Shown here one piece after another: positions 1-7,724 of a DNA stretch of 64,000 nt. The notes beneath the pieces are model-generated. The model ran no database searches, was not told where the DNA came from, and worked only from the letters and a program-made list of their open reading frames with translations. The stretch covers positions 1 to 64,000 of the forward strand of contig NZ_BJNG01000017.1 of assembly GCF_006539565.1 (NCBI RefSeq), written 5' to 3'. The DNA is from Pseudonocardia hydrocarbonoxydans (GTDB lineage: Bacteria; Actinomycetota; Actinomycetes; Mycobacteriales; Pseudonocardiaceae). A program made the position numbers and the translations under genes. Every line of letters begins with the position of its first letter. The first letter of the stretch is position 1.

Positions 1-1045
1 AGTGACGAAGATCGTGAAAGCGCAGCCCGCCGGCGGCGTGCTCGGCGACGCACCCGACCGCAGCGGGCTCCGTGTCGAAGGGCTTGCTCATGGTCGTGCC
101 GTCCGGGTCGACCCACGTGGCCAGGTAGCGGTCTCCGCCGGTCTGTGTGACGCGGCCGAGAAGCCCTGCCCGGACAAGGGCCGGTCGCCAGACTCTGGCT
201 CGGAACAGCGTTCGTCGCAGTGGCTTGCCGACCTGATTGCCGAAGATCAGGCCGTTTTCGCCGGGTGGGTACTGCTCGAGATGCGCGACGAGGACCGGAC
301 GTAGCCACGACGGGACCGGGATGGCCCGCCGGCCGGCCGCGGACTTGGGGAAAGGCTTGAAGCTCGTGTTCCCGCTGACCTCGACGACGGTGCGGATCAC
401 GCGGACGGTCCGTAACCCGTCGTCGATCGCGTCGTCGCACAGCCCGGCCAGCTCACCCCAACGCATCCCAGTGCCAGCGGCGGCGGCGATGACAGCCCGA
501 TAGCGGAGCGGTACGACCGGCAGCAGTTGCTTGCGAACGACGTCCCGACTGACTATTTGATCGGCTGTGTCGCGCTTGCGACGGCGCGGGACCTTGACGC
601 CGTCGCACGGGTCGTACGCGATCAGTCGATCGCGTACAGCGGCCCGCAGAACGGAGGAAAGGATGCGGTGGGCCTCCGCGATGGTGGCGGGGGAGCGCCG
701 CTCACCGAGCTCGGTGATCCACTCCTGGACGCTGGTGTGATCGATCCGCCCGAGCGTCCACGTGCCCCATGCCGGGATGATGTGGGTTCTCATGACCGAC
801 GCGTCGCGAGCGCGTGTCGTGATCTCGTCGTTGCGGCTCGCGAGCCAGCGGGTGGCGTAGGGATCGAACAGCATTCGGCCGGCGTGCGGGTCGACGTAGA
901 GCCCACGGGTGAGGCTGGTCTCGAGCTCGGCGAGGAAGCGCTTCGCCTCCCGCTTCGTGGCGAAGGTCTTCGCCCGTTGCCGGCCTGCCGGGTCGCGCCA
1001 GTTCGCTCGCCAGCCGCCTGCGGGTGTCGGGGTGATGTGGGCCAT
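1..1045 (-). CDS. Tyrosine recombinase (phage/ICE-type integrase), 3' end beyond window
   Basis: Site-specific recombinase that would integrate and, with the excisionase, excise a mobile element. The visible 348 residues start MAHITPTPAGGWRANWRD, typical of actinobacterial integrases: an N-terminal arm-binding region, a SAM-like core-binding domain, then the catalytic domain. The box I arginine lies in GTGMRWGELAGL and the reading frame leaves the window within the box II motif LRFHDLRH. The remaining catalytic Tyr lies off the left edge. Its ATG overlaps the excisionase stop by one base (TGATG), so the pair is translationally coupled. The gene points left, which by the usual arrangement puts its attachment site just outside the window. 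Confidence 0.9.
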   Translation of the reverse strand, partial: MAHITPTPAGGWRANWRDPAGRQRAKTFATKREAKRFLAELETSLTRGLYVDPHAGRMLFDPYATRWLASRNDEITTRARDASVMRTHIIPAWGTWTLGRIDHTSVQEWITELGERRSPATIAEAHRILSSVLRAAVRDRLIAYDPCDGVKVPRRRKRDTADQIVSRDVVRKQLLPVVPLRYRAVIAAAAGTGMRWGELAGLCDDAIDDGLRTVRVIRTVVEVSGNTSFKPFPKSAAGRRAIPVPSWLRPVLVAHLEQYPPGENGLIFGNQVGKPLRRTLFRARVWRPALVRAGLLGRVTQTGGDRYLATWVDPDGTTMSKPFDTEPAAVGCVAEHAAGGLRFHDLRH

Positions 1046-1314
1046 CAGGCTGTCTCCGGTAGATCGTTGAGCCACGCATGGAACCGGGCTCGGGGGATGA
1101 TCCAGCGCCGACCGAGTCGCTTCGCTGGAATCTCGCCTTCCTTCACCATCTCGTAGGTGAGGCCGACACTGATGCCGAGTCGGGCAGCGACCTGGTTGAC
1201 GGTGTAGATCTCTAGGGGCGGAAGGTCATGGACAGACGTCGGGTCCGTGGGGTCGATCAATGTCGAATCCCATCGCCGGCGATGAAATGATCTGGAGATC
1301 GGCTCGCTGTTCAC
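1045..1314 (-). CDS. Excisionase-type helix-turn-helix protein
   Basis: Small MerR/excisionase-family DNA-binding protein of 89 residues. The motif YTVNQVAARLGISVGLTYEM, followed by KEGEIPAKRLGRRWIIPRA, is the winged HTH that binds att DNA and bends it for excision. The GTG start at 1312-1314 is chosen because GAGGAGGAG lies five to eight bases upstream. It directly precedes and overlaps the integrase by one base, the classic xis-int order of actinobacterial integrative elements. It could also regulate int transcription. Family is clear; the partner is inferred from position. Confidence 0.8.
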   Translation of the reverse strand: MNSEPISRSFHRRRWDSTLIDPTDPTSVHDLPPLEIYTVNQVAARLGISVGLTYEMVKEGEIPAKRLGRRWIIPRARFHAWLNDLPETA

Positions 1315-1804
1315 GTTCTCCTCCTCGCTTGCGCGGCCGGGCTGGCGGGAGCATTCGTTCGAGAACGCCGGACGATCGCTTGGACCGCCGCATGCGGAAA
1401 CTCCCCAGCTCTAGCCTTGCCATCGAGGTGGTGCGGACTGTTCCCCGCTCACGCCGGCAGACCCGTCGTTGCCCCGGCCCGGGGTCATGCTGTTCCCCTC
1501 CTGCGCGGTCCAGGTTTCCGCCGTGGTCCGACGCTCCGACGCGTCTCCCCGGCAGGCGAGAAGGCGGCCGACGCAGCAAGGAGTATCGGACAGCACGGCG
1601 GTGGAGGCCAAGGCCGGCGGAGGCGATGTGGATGACGGAGACCGGTGTGGATCCATCAATCGCCCTGCCAGTCGAAAAATGCTGTTGATCATTCTGCGTC
1701 ACCCAGAACCGCAGCGAAGATCCGGCCAGGCATAGTTCCACAGAATGTTGGTGACTGGCCTCCTGTTCCCTGGCAATGCCCCCGGCGGAGCAAGATATGC
1801 GCTA

Positions 1805-1823
1805 AGTAGACCTTCGGTCTACT
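1805..1823. terminator. Perfect 8-bp hairpin
   Basis: AGTAGACC-TTC-GGTCTACT, an 8-bp perfect stem with a 3-base loop. There is no U-tract, so it may be a Rho-independent terminator of the GC-rich actinobacterial kind or a protein-binding dyad. Confidence 0.4.
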
Positions 1824-1836
1824 CATGCGCTGTGTG

Positions 1837-1864
1837 ACGTCCGGAACCGGGGGGTTCCGGACGT
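1837..1864. terminator. Strong 12-bp hairpin
   Basis: ACGTCCGGAACC pairs perfectly with GGTTCCGGACGT around a GGGG loop. The long GC-rich stem suggests a terminator, possibly bidirectional, insulating the int/xis unit from the sequence to its right. Confidence 0.5.
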
Positions 1865-1943
1865 TCCTGTCCACAGCGAACACGACAGTGCAGACCTGTC
1901 CACAGATCCCTCGGTTCTGACCCGCGCGAAGGCCGCCACTTGC

Positions 1944-1996
1944 TGTCAACGGCGCGCTAGAACTGACCCCCTCGCGACGGATTGGGGCTGACCCCC
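1944..1996. repeat. IS21 left terminal inverted repeat
   Basis: 53-bp end beginning TGTC, about three quarters identical to the reverse complement of the right end (4094-4146). It contains two inward TGACCCC-type blocks. Confidence 0.8.
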
Positions 1997-2012
1997 CGAG
2001 GTCCGGTTCGTC

Positions 2013-2798
2013 CTAGTTGTTGCGGTCCTTGGCGAGGAGTTCGCGGCGGGCGCGGGTGCGGTAGGAGTCGCCGGAGAGGGTGAGGACCTCGGCGTGGTGG
2101 ACGAGTCTGTCGATCATGGCGGCGGCGACGATCTCGTCGCCGAAGACCTCGCCCCAGCGGCCGAAGGGCAGGTTGGAGGTGACCATGACCGAGCCCTGTT
2201 CGTAGCGCGACGCGATGAGCTGGAAGAACAGGTTCGCCGCGTCGTGGTCGAAGGGGATGTATCCGACCTCGTCGATGATGATCAGCTTGTAGCGGCGGAT
2301 CTTGCGTAGCTCGGTCTCGAGGTTCCCGGACTGGTGGGCGCCCGCAAGGCGGGTGATCCAGTTGCTGGCGGTGTCGAACAGCACCGAGTAGCCGGCCTGG
2401 GTGGCTTTGACCCCGAGCCCGATCGCGAGGTGGGTCTTCCCGATCCCGGGCGGTCCGAGCAGGATCACGTTCTCGGCCTTCGCGACGAACGTGCCCGTTG
2501 CGAGGTGGGCGAGCAGGTCGCGGCGCAGCGAGGGCAGGTGGTCGAGGTTGAACTCCTCCAACGTCTTCACGGCCGGGAAGTGCGCGGTGCGGATGCGCAT
2601 GGTGGTGCCGGCGGACTCGCGGTCGGCGACCTGGCGTTCCAGGACCGCGGTCAGGTACTCCTCGTGCGACCAGTTCAGGTCCCGGGCCTGGGCGGCGAGG
2701 TCCTCCCAGACGCGGGTGATCGTGGGCGTCTTCAACGCCCGGGTCAGATAGGCCAGCTTCGAGCCGAGCTCGGTCGTGGTGTTGGTCGTGGCGGTCAT
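2013..2798 (-). CDS. istB: IS21 helper ATPase IstB
   Basis: AAA+ ATPase of IS21 transposition, 261 residues (usual length about 250-265). It assembles on target DNA and recruits the IstA transposase. Walker A is GPPGIGKTH near residue 115, Walker B is LIIIDEVGY near 172, and the sensor/arginine region VTSNLPFGRWGEVFGD is present. Its ATG follows the istA stop with no spacing (TAGATG), consistent with coupled translation. The gene appears intact. Confidence 0.95.
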   Translation of the reverse strand: MTATTNTTTELGSKLAYLTRALKTPTITRVWEDLAAQARDLNWSHEEYLTAVLERQVADRESAGTTMRIRTAHFPAVKTLEEFNLDHLPSLRRDLLAHLATGTFVAKAENVILLGPPGIGKTHLAIGLGVKATQAGYSVLFDTASNWITRLAGAHQSGNLETELRKIRRYKLIIIDEVGYIPFDHDAANLFFQLIASRYEQGSVMVTSNLPFGRWGEVFGDEIVAAAMIDRLVHHAEVLTLSGDSYRTRARRELLAKDRNN

Positions 2799-4076
2799 CT
2801 AGTGCCTTTCTGCGGTGGTCGCGGGGGTGTCGGGGGTGACGGGGGCGGGGTCGAAGGCCACGCCGAACAGGGCGTCGTAGTCGGGCAGCGCGCGCAGGGC
2901 CACGACGTGTCCGTCGGAGTGAGAACGGGTGTCGCGGCGGACGCGGGTGGCGGCGAACTCGGTGCGTAGAGCCCGGGCGATGGACCGGTGCTCGGGATCG
3001 GTGATCGTGGCGCCACTGCCCCAGCTGCGCTCATGGGTGGCCACGATCTGCCCGGCGCAAGTGACCGCGACCAGGGCGGGGGTGGCGATCCAGTCGACGA
3101 ACCGGCCGATCGCGGCCGGGTTGACCGAGTAGTCGTTGCCGTCGACGCGCACGTAGTAGTCACGCGAGAGCCGGATCCGCCCGGTCAGCCCGACCTGCGG
3201 CGCCACCGGCGGCAGCTCGACCATCCCGGCCCGGTCGACCGGCCACCGCGTGGCGGGGGTGGTCCCGATCGAGCGCAGGTGCCGGGCGTTGGCCACCCCG
3301 GTCAGCCAGTCCTGGATCTGGGCGTTGAAGTCGAACGGTGAGACGAAGGAGCGGCCGGGCAGGAACGAGGTCTCGAAGTAGCCGTTGCGCCGCTCGACCA
3401 GCCCCTTGGACTCCGGGTCCCGCGCCGGGGTCAGCTTGATCCGGATGCCGAGGGTTCCGGCGAACGCGGCCGCCGGGGCGCTGAGCCGCCCGGTGCCGCC
3501 GATCGCGGCCTCGCGGTCCCAGACCAGCGTCCGGGGGCAGCGGCCCCACCCGCCGATGATCTCCCACATCCCGGCCAGGATGTCCCCGCCCTTGCGCGAG
3601 GGGATCATCACCGCATCCGTCACCCGGGAGTAGCCGCACGTCATCGCCAGCACCGGCACCACCCGCGTCCCGCTGGCGCCGATCGGGATCGGGACCGGCG
3701 GGAACCACAGGTCGCACTGCGCGAGCTCGCCCGGTCGGTACTCCAGGCGATCGGCGGGGTCCGGCGGCAGGAACAACGGCCGCAGCTCACGCACCCGGTC
3801 CTTCAGAACGGTCAACGAGTGCGTCCAGCCGATCCGCTCCGCGATCACCGTCGCCGGCATCCGCGGGAACTCGGCCAGCAGCGCCCGGACCTGCGGCTCC
3901 ACCGCGTCCACGAGCGACCCCCGCGGCCCACGCTCACGCGAGGGCGGCACGTCCGCCCGCAGCGCCGCCCGCACGGTGTTCCGCGCCAGGCCCAACCGGC
4001 GGACGATCTCCTTGATCGACACACCCTCCGCGCGGTGCAGACGACGGACCTCAGCCCACTCCTCCAACGTGATCAC
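2799..4076 (-). CDS. istA: IS21 transposase IstA
   Basis: DDE transposase of 425 residues. An N-terminal HTH (VSIKEIVRRLGLARNTVRAA) binds the terminal repeats. The integrase-like catalytic core has Asp in AQCDLWFPP, Asp in LVWDREAAI and Glu in SKGLVERRNGYFE. A C-terminal Mu-transposase-like beta-barrel (VRVDGNDYSVNP) follows. The GTG start at 4074-4076 has GGAGG immediately upstream. It lies just inside the right inverted repeat and forms an operon with istB. No disabling change is visible. Confidence 0.95.
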   Translation of the reverse strand: MITLEEWAEVRRLHRAEGVSIKEIVRRLGLARNTVRAALRADVPPSRERGPRGSLVDAVEPQVRALLAEFPRMPATVIAERIGWTHSLTVLKDRVRELRPLFLPPDPADRLEYRPGELAQCDLWFPPVPIPIGASGTRVVPVLAMTCGYSRVTDAVMIPSRKGGDILAGMWEIIGGWGRCPRTLVWDREAAIGGTGRLSAPAAAFAGTLGIRIKLTPARDPESKGLVERRNGYFETSFLPGRSFVSPFDFNAQIQDWLTGVANARHLRSIGTTPATRWPVDRAGMVELPPVAPQVGLTGRIRLSRDYYVRVDGNDYSVNPAAIGRFVDWIATPALVAVTCAGQIVATHERSWGSGATITDPEHRSIARALRTEFAATRVRRDTRSHSDGHVVALRALPDYDALFGVAFDPAPVTPDTPATTAERH

Positions 4077-4093
4077 CCCTCCAGCCTCACGGA

Positions 4094-4146
4094 GGGGGTC
4101 AATCCCAACCCGTCGCTACAGGGTCAGTCTCAGCGCGTCGTCGACA
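4094..4146. repeat. IS21 right terminal inverted repeat
   Basis: 53-bp end; its reverse complement begins TGTCGACGACGCGCT and matches the left end, including the TGACCC blocks. Confidence 0.8.
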
Positions 4147-4154
4147 ACCTGTAA

Positions 4155-4349
4155 CCCGCTAGCCCCTCCACGACGGTCCACAGCACGGGCGTCGTCACGC
4201 TCCGGGCAGGAGCCAGCGGGCAGAGCGCGCCGTCCACCGGTAAGGCCTATCTACCGCCGGGGAACTACCAGTGGTCCGTGGACATCTACTACGCACCGTT
4301 CGACCATCAGGAGAAGGTGACCCTCGACTTCTCCGTGGTCGCTGGCTAG
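4155..4349 (+). pseudogene. C-terminal remnant of an unknown gene beside the IS
   Basis: A plus-strand frame with natural-looking codon use and protein-like composition (ending KVTLDFSVVAG, with LPPGNYQWSVDIYYAPF before it) ends in TAG at 4347-4349. It has no start codon, and an in-frame TAA lies eight bases from the IS end. It reads like the last 60-odd residues of a beta-rich, perhaps secreted protein whose 5' part was lost at the IS boundary. No matching 5' half was found left of the IS. Family not recognised. Confidence 0.4.
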
Positions 4350-4357
4350 ATCGTGCG

Positions 4358-4672
4358 TCAGGCGGCCCTTCCTGTGTTGTTCTGCCTCCGCGGACCGGGC
4401 CGCCTGGTCGGCAGCTCGCTCACGGCGAGCCCGGGTTTCGAGATTCTGCCGATTGCCGCAATCTCGGCTGCGCGCTTATCGCCGAGCTTCTCGACTACAT
4501 GCGTCATGAACTGGAGGTAGGCCCGGTATTTGAGCCAGCCAAAAAAGCCGAGAAGTGCTGAACCGGCGACAGGCACGATAATCTCGATGGGCACGGGGAA
4601 CCAGACCCTCCGTGGGCGTCGTTCCCGGGCGTCCATCTCCGGGCGGCTGCGGCGGGGCCTCTTGGACCACAC
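4358..4672 (-). CDS. Small hypothetical membrane protein
   Basis: 104 residues from the GTG at 4672, or 92 from the ATG at 4636. It carries one hydrophobic span (IEIIVPVAGSALLGFFGW) after a basic N-terminus, then a charged helix VVEKLGDKRAAEIAAI and a basic tail. Topology suggests a single-pass inner-membrane protein with a cytoplasmic tail. The start is uncertain: AAGG precedes the GTG by only three bases and the ATG has no good Shine-Dalgarno. The gene follows another minus-strand hypothetical gene in the mobile region. No known family. Confidence 0.45.
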   Translation of the reverse strand: MWSKRPRRSRPEMDARERRPRRVWFPVPIEIIVPVAGSALLGFFGWLKYRAYLQFMTHVVEKLGDKRAAEIAAIGRISKPGLAVSELPTRRPGPRRQNNTGRAA

Positions 4673-4712
4673 GCGCCTTAGGGCAGCGCGGACTCGTTGT
4701 TTGGTTTGACTT

Positions 4713-5438
4713 TCATCGTACCGGACGGGTCCGAGGGGTTGGCTGCCAGATGCTCCGAGGTGGGTGGAAGACCCCGCTGTTCCGGCCGTTGTATATGTCC
4801 GGTGGCAGCTTCCACTCGAACTCCTCGACGGTCTCCAGCCCGTGCTTCCAGCGGCGGTGCGCGCCCACGCAGTCGAAGAGCCAGCCAGTGCCGAGCCGAG
4901 CCGTGCCGTGCCGGCAACCACTGGGCAGGTAGCCCGGCATGCAGCGGTACTCGTCCGAGAACGCCCAATTGAGGAACGCCGCATGGCTTCTACCTCGCCT
5001 GACGTTGGTCATCGCTAGGTACCGTTCACCCTCCCGAAGCGGAAATCGATATACGTCGGCGAGGTAGCAGCCGTGTTCGCGGCAGCGCACGACGATGACC
5101 CTCAACTCGAGAGCGAGACGTCGACCTTCACCGACTATCAGAAAGTTTCCTGCTCTTATCGACAGCTCACGGTGCAGGGTTCGCTCGAACTCGATATCGC
5201 CGTAGTACTCGTGCTGCGGAGAGACACCGTAGTCAAAGATAGTCGAGGATTCCGCTTCCACCAACGCGTGGAACGCCCGCTCGCGCTTTATCCGGTATTC
5301 GTCGTCTTCAGGCGAGGACCCAGGCTCGTCCGCCACACCGCCTCCTTGGGCTAACTCGCGCCATCTTAGCGGATCTGGGAATTCCGATTGGCGCCCCCAA
5401 TAGATGCTGACGGACTCCTCCTCGAACCGGTCGGGCAA
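4713..5438 (-). CDS. Hypothetical protein, mobile-region cargo
   Basis: 241-residue soluble protein without a recognised family. It is rich in charged and aromatic residues (RFEEESVSIYWGRQSEFPD; WKLPPDIYNGRNSGVFHPP) and has several Cys residues. Its base composition is visibly less GC-rich than the backbone genes, which supports acquisition. The first possible start is a TTG at 5436-5438; a GAGGAGGAG tract lies within the first codons, so the true start could be slightly downstream. It lies between the IS21 copy and the tRNA-Val attachment core, so it is likely element cargo. Confidence 0.55.
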   Translation of the reverse strand: MPDRFEEESVSIYWGRQSEFPDPLRWRELAQGGGVADEPGSSPEDDEYRIKRERAFHALVEAESSTIFDYGVSPQHEYYGDIEFERTLHRELSIRAGNFLIVGEGRRLALELRVIVVRCREHGCYLADVYRFPLREGERYLAMTNVRRGRSHAAFLNWAFSDEYRCMPGYLPSGCRHGTARLGTGWLFDCVGAHRRWKHGLETVEEFEWKLPPDIYNGRNSGVFHPPRSIWQPTPRTRPVR

Positions 5439-5514
5439 CCGGTGCGGTCTAGGTTCAGGGCGGCCACGAGGGCAAGATCAGGCGACCGACGGGCACCGGA
5501 TCGGGAGGCGTCGG

Positions 5515-5943
5515 ATGGACGGGTTCCAGGACGAGATGGCCCGGATGGCCGAGCACGCCGTGGAACTCGTGCGCGGCCACCGCGGCGGCACCCTCGACTT
5601 CTCGGCACGCAGCCTGGCCGATGTCGAGGACATGCAGGAAGACGCCACCGAGTGGTACGCCGCCTTCGACGAGGACCAGGCCGTGAAGTTCGTCCAGTGG
5701 TTCGGCTGCTACGTCCTGGAGGTCGGACGGCGAGAACTCGGCGGCCAGTACTCGCGGCACGGGGAGCACGCCCAACCCGTCCTCGTCGTGGGCGAGCCCG
5801 AGTTCCGCGTCGCGATGATCACGTGGGACCGGGTGCGGGCAGGGTCTCCGGTGGACGAGGCCGGCAACGTGCCGTTCTTCTACGAGGGATTCGCCGAACG
5901 GGCGCGCCGCGGCCGGCCCGGCGACGACGTGCTCTACGTCTGA
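5515..5943 (+). CDS. Hypothetical protein, mobile-region cargo
   Basis: 142-residue acidic protein starting MDGFQDEMARMAEHAVELV. The ATG at 5515 is chosen over an upstream ATG (5404) because CGGGAGG lies six to ten bases before it. The pattern of helical N-terminus, DFSARSLADVEDM, then strand-rich VLVVGEPEFRVAMITWD, suggests an alpha/beta fold, but I do not recognise the family. Location in the integrated region makes cargo functions such as immunity or defence possible; that is speculation. Confidence 0.6.
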   Translation: MDGFQDEMARMAEHAVELVRGHRGGTLDFSARSLADVEDMQEDATEWYAAFDEDQAVKFVQWFGCYVLEVGRRELGGQYSRHGEHAQPVLVVGEPEFRVAMITWDRVRAGSPVDEAGNVPFFYEGFAERARRGRPGDDVLYV

Positions 5944-6163
5944 ACCCATCAGCACTGCCGCTAGGGCTGGCCGGGATCCACCGTCGTCACGACAACGGCC
6001 CTCTCGCTGCCGCCACGCGACGCCCCGTCGCTCCGCCAGCCGTCAGCAACCAGTCAGCAAGACCTACGGCGTTCGGGCAGATTCGCAGCTTCTGGCCACG
6101 ACGGACGCCCTAGCTGACCAGCATCAACGTGCCCCAAGAGCACGAGCCGTTGATCCCGATCAG

Positions 6164-6208
6164 CGTTCACACCGAAGAGGTCACTGGTTCGATCCCAGTA
6201 TCGCCCAC
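6164..6208 (+). other. Attachment-site core: 3' half of tRNA-Val(CAC)
   Basis: The sequence from 6164 reproduces the tRNA-Val(CAC) 3' half: anticodon loop TTCACAC, stem strand CGAAG, variable region AGGTC, T-arm ACTGG-TTCGATC-CCAGT (5-bp perfect stem), acceptor strand ATCGCCC and discriminator A. The 5' half (D-arm, GGGCGAT acceptor strand) is absent to the left, so this is an att copy rather than a gene. Short direct repeats GTCAGCAA near 6047-6058, left of the core, could be integrase arm sites. The adjoining integrase remnant reads into the core. Confidence 0.75.
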
Positions 6209-6600
6209 AGCCGAACGGCCTGGTCGCAGCGTCTAATGAAGCTGTTGACCAGGCCGTTCGTCCGTTCCGGGACGGACCGGTGACTACCGCTCCCGGTGCG
6301 GAAGACCCGGTTCACGACGGTCGCGCCATCGTCGATGATCGGCCGTGGCTGCTTGCGGTAGACCGTCTCCGTCACGGCCGAGCCGCCGGCGTGGCCGACC
6401 GGTCGGGCGATCTGCTCGATCGGCACGCCTTCGTCGGAGAGCAGGGAGACGAAGCTGTGGCGCAGCTCGCGGTGTCCGGTTCGTGGCATCCAGCCCTGCG
6501 GCCGCGGTGGCCCGGCGGAAGTCCCGCCAGAGGTTCGCGGCATCGAGTTCGGTGCCTCAGAGCCGCCAACGCGCACGACATCTGCAGCTCTGGCATCCCC
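6181..6600 (-). pseudogene. Frameshifted tyrosine integrase C-terminus
   Basis: Actinobacterial integrase remnant. RELRHSFVSLLSDEGVP carries the box II arginine, and VGHAGGSAVTETVYRKQ carries the tyrosine near the C-terminus. Reading continues through the tRNA core, giving the familiar LWAILGSNQ ending. Upstream, DAANLWRDFRRATAAAGLD continues the homology in another frame, with an apparent 2-base deletion where T-P-R-E-L-R should be encoded. Further upstream the similarity is lost. Non-functional; a relic of an element integrated at tRNA-Val. Confidence 0.8.
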
Positions 6601-6717
6601 GACGAGTGCGACGTTCCCGCGGAGCTCGCGAGTGGGTCAGCTCCGTCACCCTCAACCGCTCGCTGCTGCAGTTCTGACCCGGGTCCGCGGGTCGGCATGA
6701 CGCTGACGAAAGCCTGG

Positions 6718-7653
6718 TCAGGCTGCGACCGAGGCGGAGACGTGGGCGTCGAGGAAGGCGATCTGGTCGGCGACCATGCGCTCGAAGTGGTCGCCGGTGT
6801 AGATGTCGAAGTGGCCGGCCGGGTAGCGCTTGATCTCGCCGCGGGGGGCTCCGGCGGCGTGGCGGAGGGTGGCCTCGGCCGGGGCCACCGAATCGTGGTC
6901 GCAGACGCAGAACAGGATCGGGCAGCGGACGTGCCGGGCCTGCCGTCCGGGCCGGTGGACGGGGATCTCGAACGCGACGCGGGCGGGCACCGCGTTGCGC
7001 GCCTCCTCCTCGGTGAGACCGGAGGCCGCCAGGAGCGTGAGGAAGCCGTCGGTGACGTCCGGTGCGTCCATCAGCCCGATCTCCCCGGGGCGGGCCGCCA
7101 CCTTGACGCGGACCGGTGACCGGCCGAGCAGGCGCGCGATCTGGTCCCGGACCGCGGCCACGCCCAGCCGCGCGGTCGAGCGCGGCGAGAGCTGCCGGGC
7201 GGAGGCCAGGCCGTCGACGAACGGGCACTGCGCGATCGTGGCGACGACGCCGGGGTCCTCGGCGGCGGTGGTGATGGCGTGGCCGCCGCCGAAGGAGGTC
7301 CCCCACAGGACGACCCGGTCGCCGTCGACCTCGGGGAGCGAGCGCGCGCACGCGATGGCGGCGTGCCAGTCCGCGCGCTGGCGACGGATGCTGAGCAGCT
7401 CCCGTGGCCGGCCCTCGCTGTCGCCGAAGTGGCGGTAGTCGAAGACCAGGCAGGCGTAGCCGGCGTCCCGGAACCGCTCCGCGAACGCCGCCAGCCGGAG
7501 CGTCTTCACTGCGCCGAGACCGTGGGCCATGACCACCACCGGCGGGGGCCCGGTCGTCGCGTCCGCGACCGGCAGGTAGAGCCAGGCGTGACAGCGGTCG
7601 GCGCCGGAGGGGAAGTGCAGCTCACGGCGCCCGGGGACGGCGTCGGCGGTCAT
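6718..7653 (-). CDS. Alpha/beta hydrolase
   Basis: 311-residue hydrolase of the dienelactone hydrolase/acetyl-esterase-like branch. The oxyanion region VVVMAHGLGAVK leads to the nucleophile elbow GTSFGG (Ser). The acid lies in CVCDHDSVAP and the His in PAGHFDIY. Substrate unknown. The ATG at 7651-7653 is chosen because AAAGGTGGG precedes it; a GTG nine bases upstream is possible. It is divergent from a TetR gene, and the shared 71-bp gap carries two identical-type palindromes, so it is almost certainly that regulator's target. Confidence 0.85.
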   Translation of the reverse strand: MTADAVPGRRELHFPSGADRCHAWLYLPVADATTGPPPVVVMAHGLGAVKTLRLAAFAERFRDAGYACLVFDYRHFGDSEGRPRELLSIRRQRADWHAAIACARSLPEVDGDRVVLWGTSFGGGHAITTAAEDPGVVATIAQCPFVDGLASARQLSPRSTARLGVAAVRDQIARLLGRSPVRVKVAARPGEIGLMDAPDVTDGFLTLLAASGLTEEEARNAVPARVAFEIPVHRPGRQARHVRCPILFCVCDHDSVAPAEATLRHAAGAPRGEIKRYPAGHFDIYTGDHFERMVADQIAFLDAHVSASVAA

Positions 7654-7665
7654 GTCGCCCACCTT

Positions 7666-7684
7666 TCTTGATTGCTGTTCAAGA
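7666..7684. promoter_or_regulatory. TetR operator 1
   Basis: TCTTGA-N7-TCAAGA palindrome (19 bp), identical in its arms to the second site 33 bp away. It overlaps the hydrolase leader, so binding would block hydrolase transcription. Confidence 0.7.
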
Positions 7685-7698
7685 GCATGTTGCAGGCG

Positions 7699-7717
7699 TC
7701 TTGAATGGCCGTCAAGA
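7699..7717. promoter_or_regulatory. TetR operator 2
   Basis: Second TCTTGA-N7-TCAAGA palindrome, ending eight bases before the TetR GTG start. The two centres are 33 bp apart, three helical turns, allowing cooperative binding and autoregulation. Confidence 0.7.
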
Positions 7718-7724
7718 TGGTGGT

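Larger units (their letters stand above)
1315..1943. other. Non-coding stretch upstream of xis
   Basis: No reading frame here has convincing codon bias or family similarity; the open frames on both strands look like GC-driven artefacts. The stretch holds two strong hairpins (listed separately) and two 9-base sequences, CTGTCCACA at 1867-1875 and 1896-1904, that resemble DnaA boxes. Confidence 0.5.
1944..4146 (-). mobile_element. IS21-family insertion sequence (istA-istB)
   Basis: Complete IS21-type element of 2203 bp. Both ends begin TGTC and form 53-bp imperfect inverted repeats (1944-1996 and 4094-4146); each contains two ACTGACCC/TTGACCCC-like blocks, the internal repeated transposase-binding sites usual for IS21. 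The ends read TGTCAACGGCGCGCT and TGTCGACGACGCGCT inward. No clear target duplication was found: the left flank is CACTTGC and the right flank ACCTGTA. Both genes are intact, so the copy may be active. It sits in the mobile region beside a truncated gene remnant. Confidence 0.9.

Noticed and set aside
4147..4349. Simple disruption of one gene by the IS21 copy
   Set aside because: No matching 5' half is visible left of the IS and no target duplication is clear, so a larger rearrangement or older decay is as likely.
6164..6208. A functional tRNA-Val gene
   Set aside because: Only the 3' half is present. The D-arm and 5' acceptor strand are absent from the sequence before 6164.
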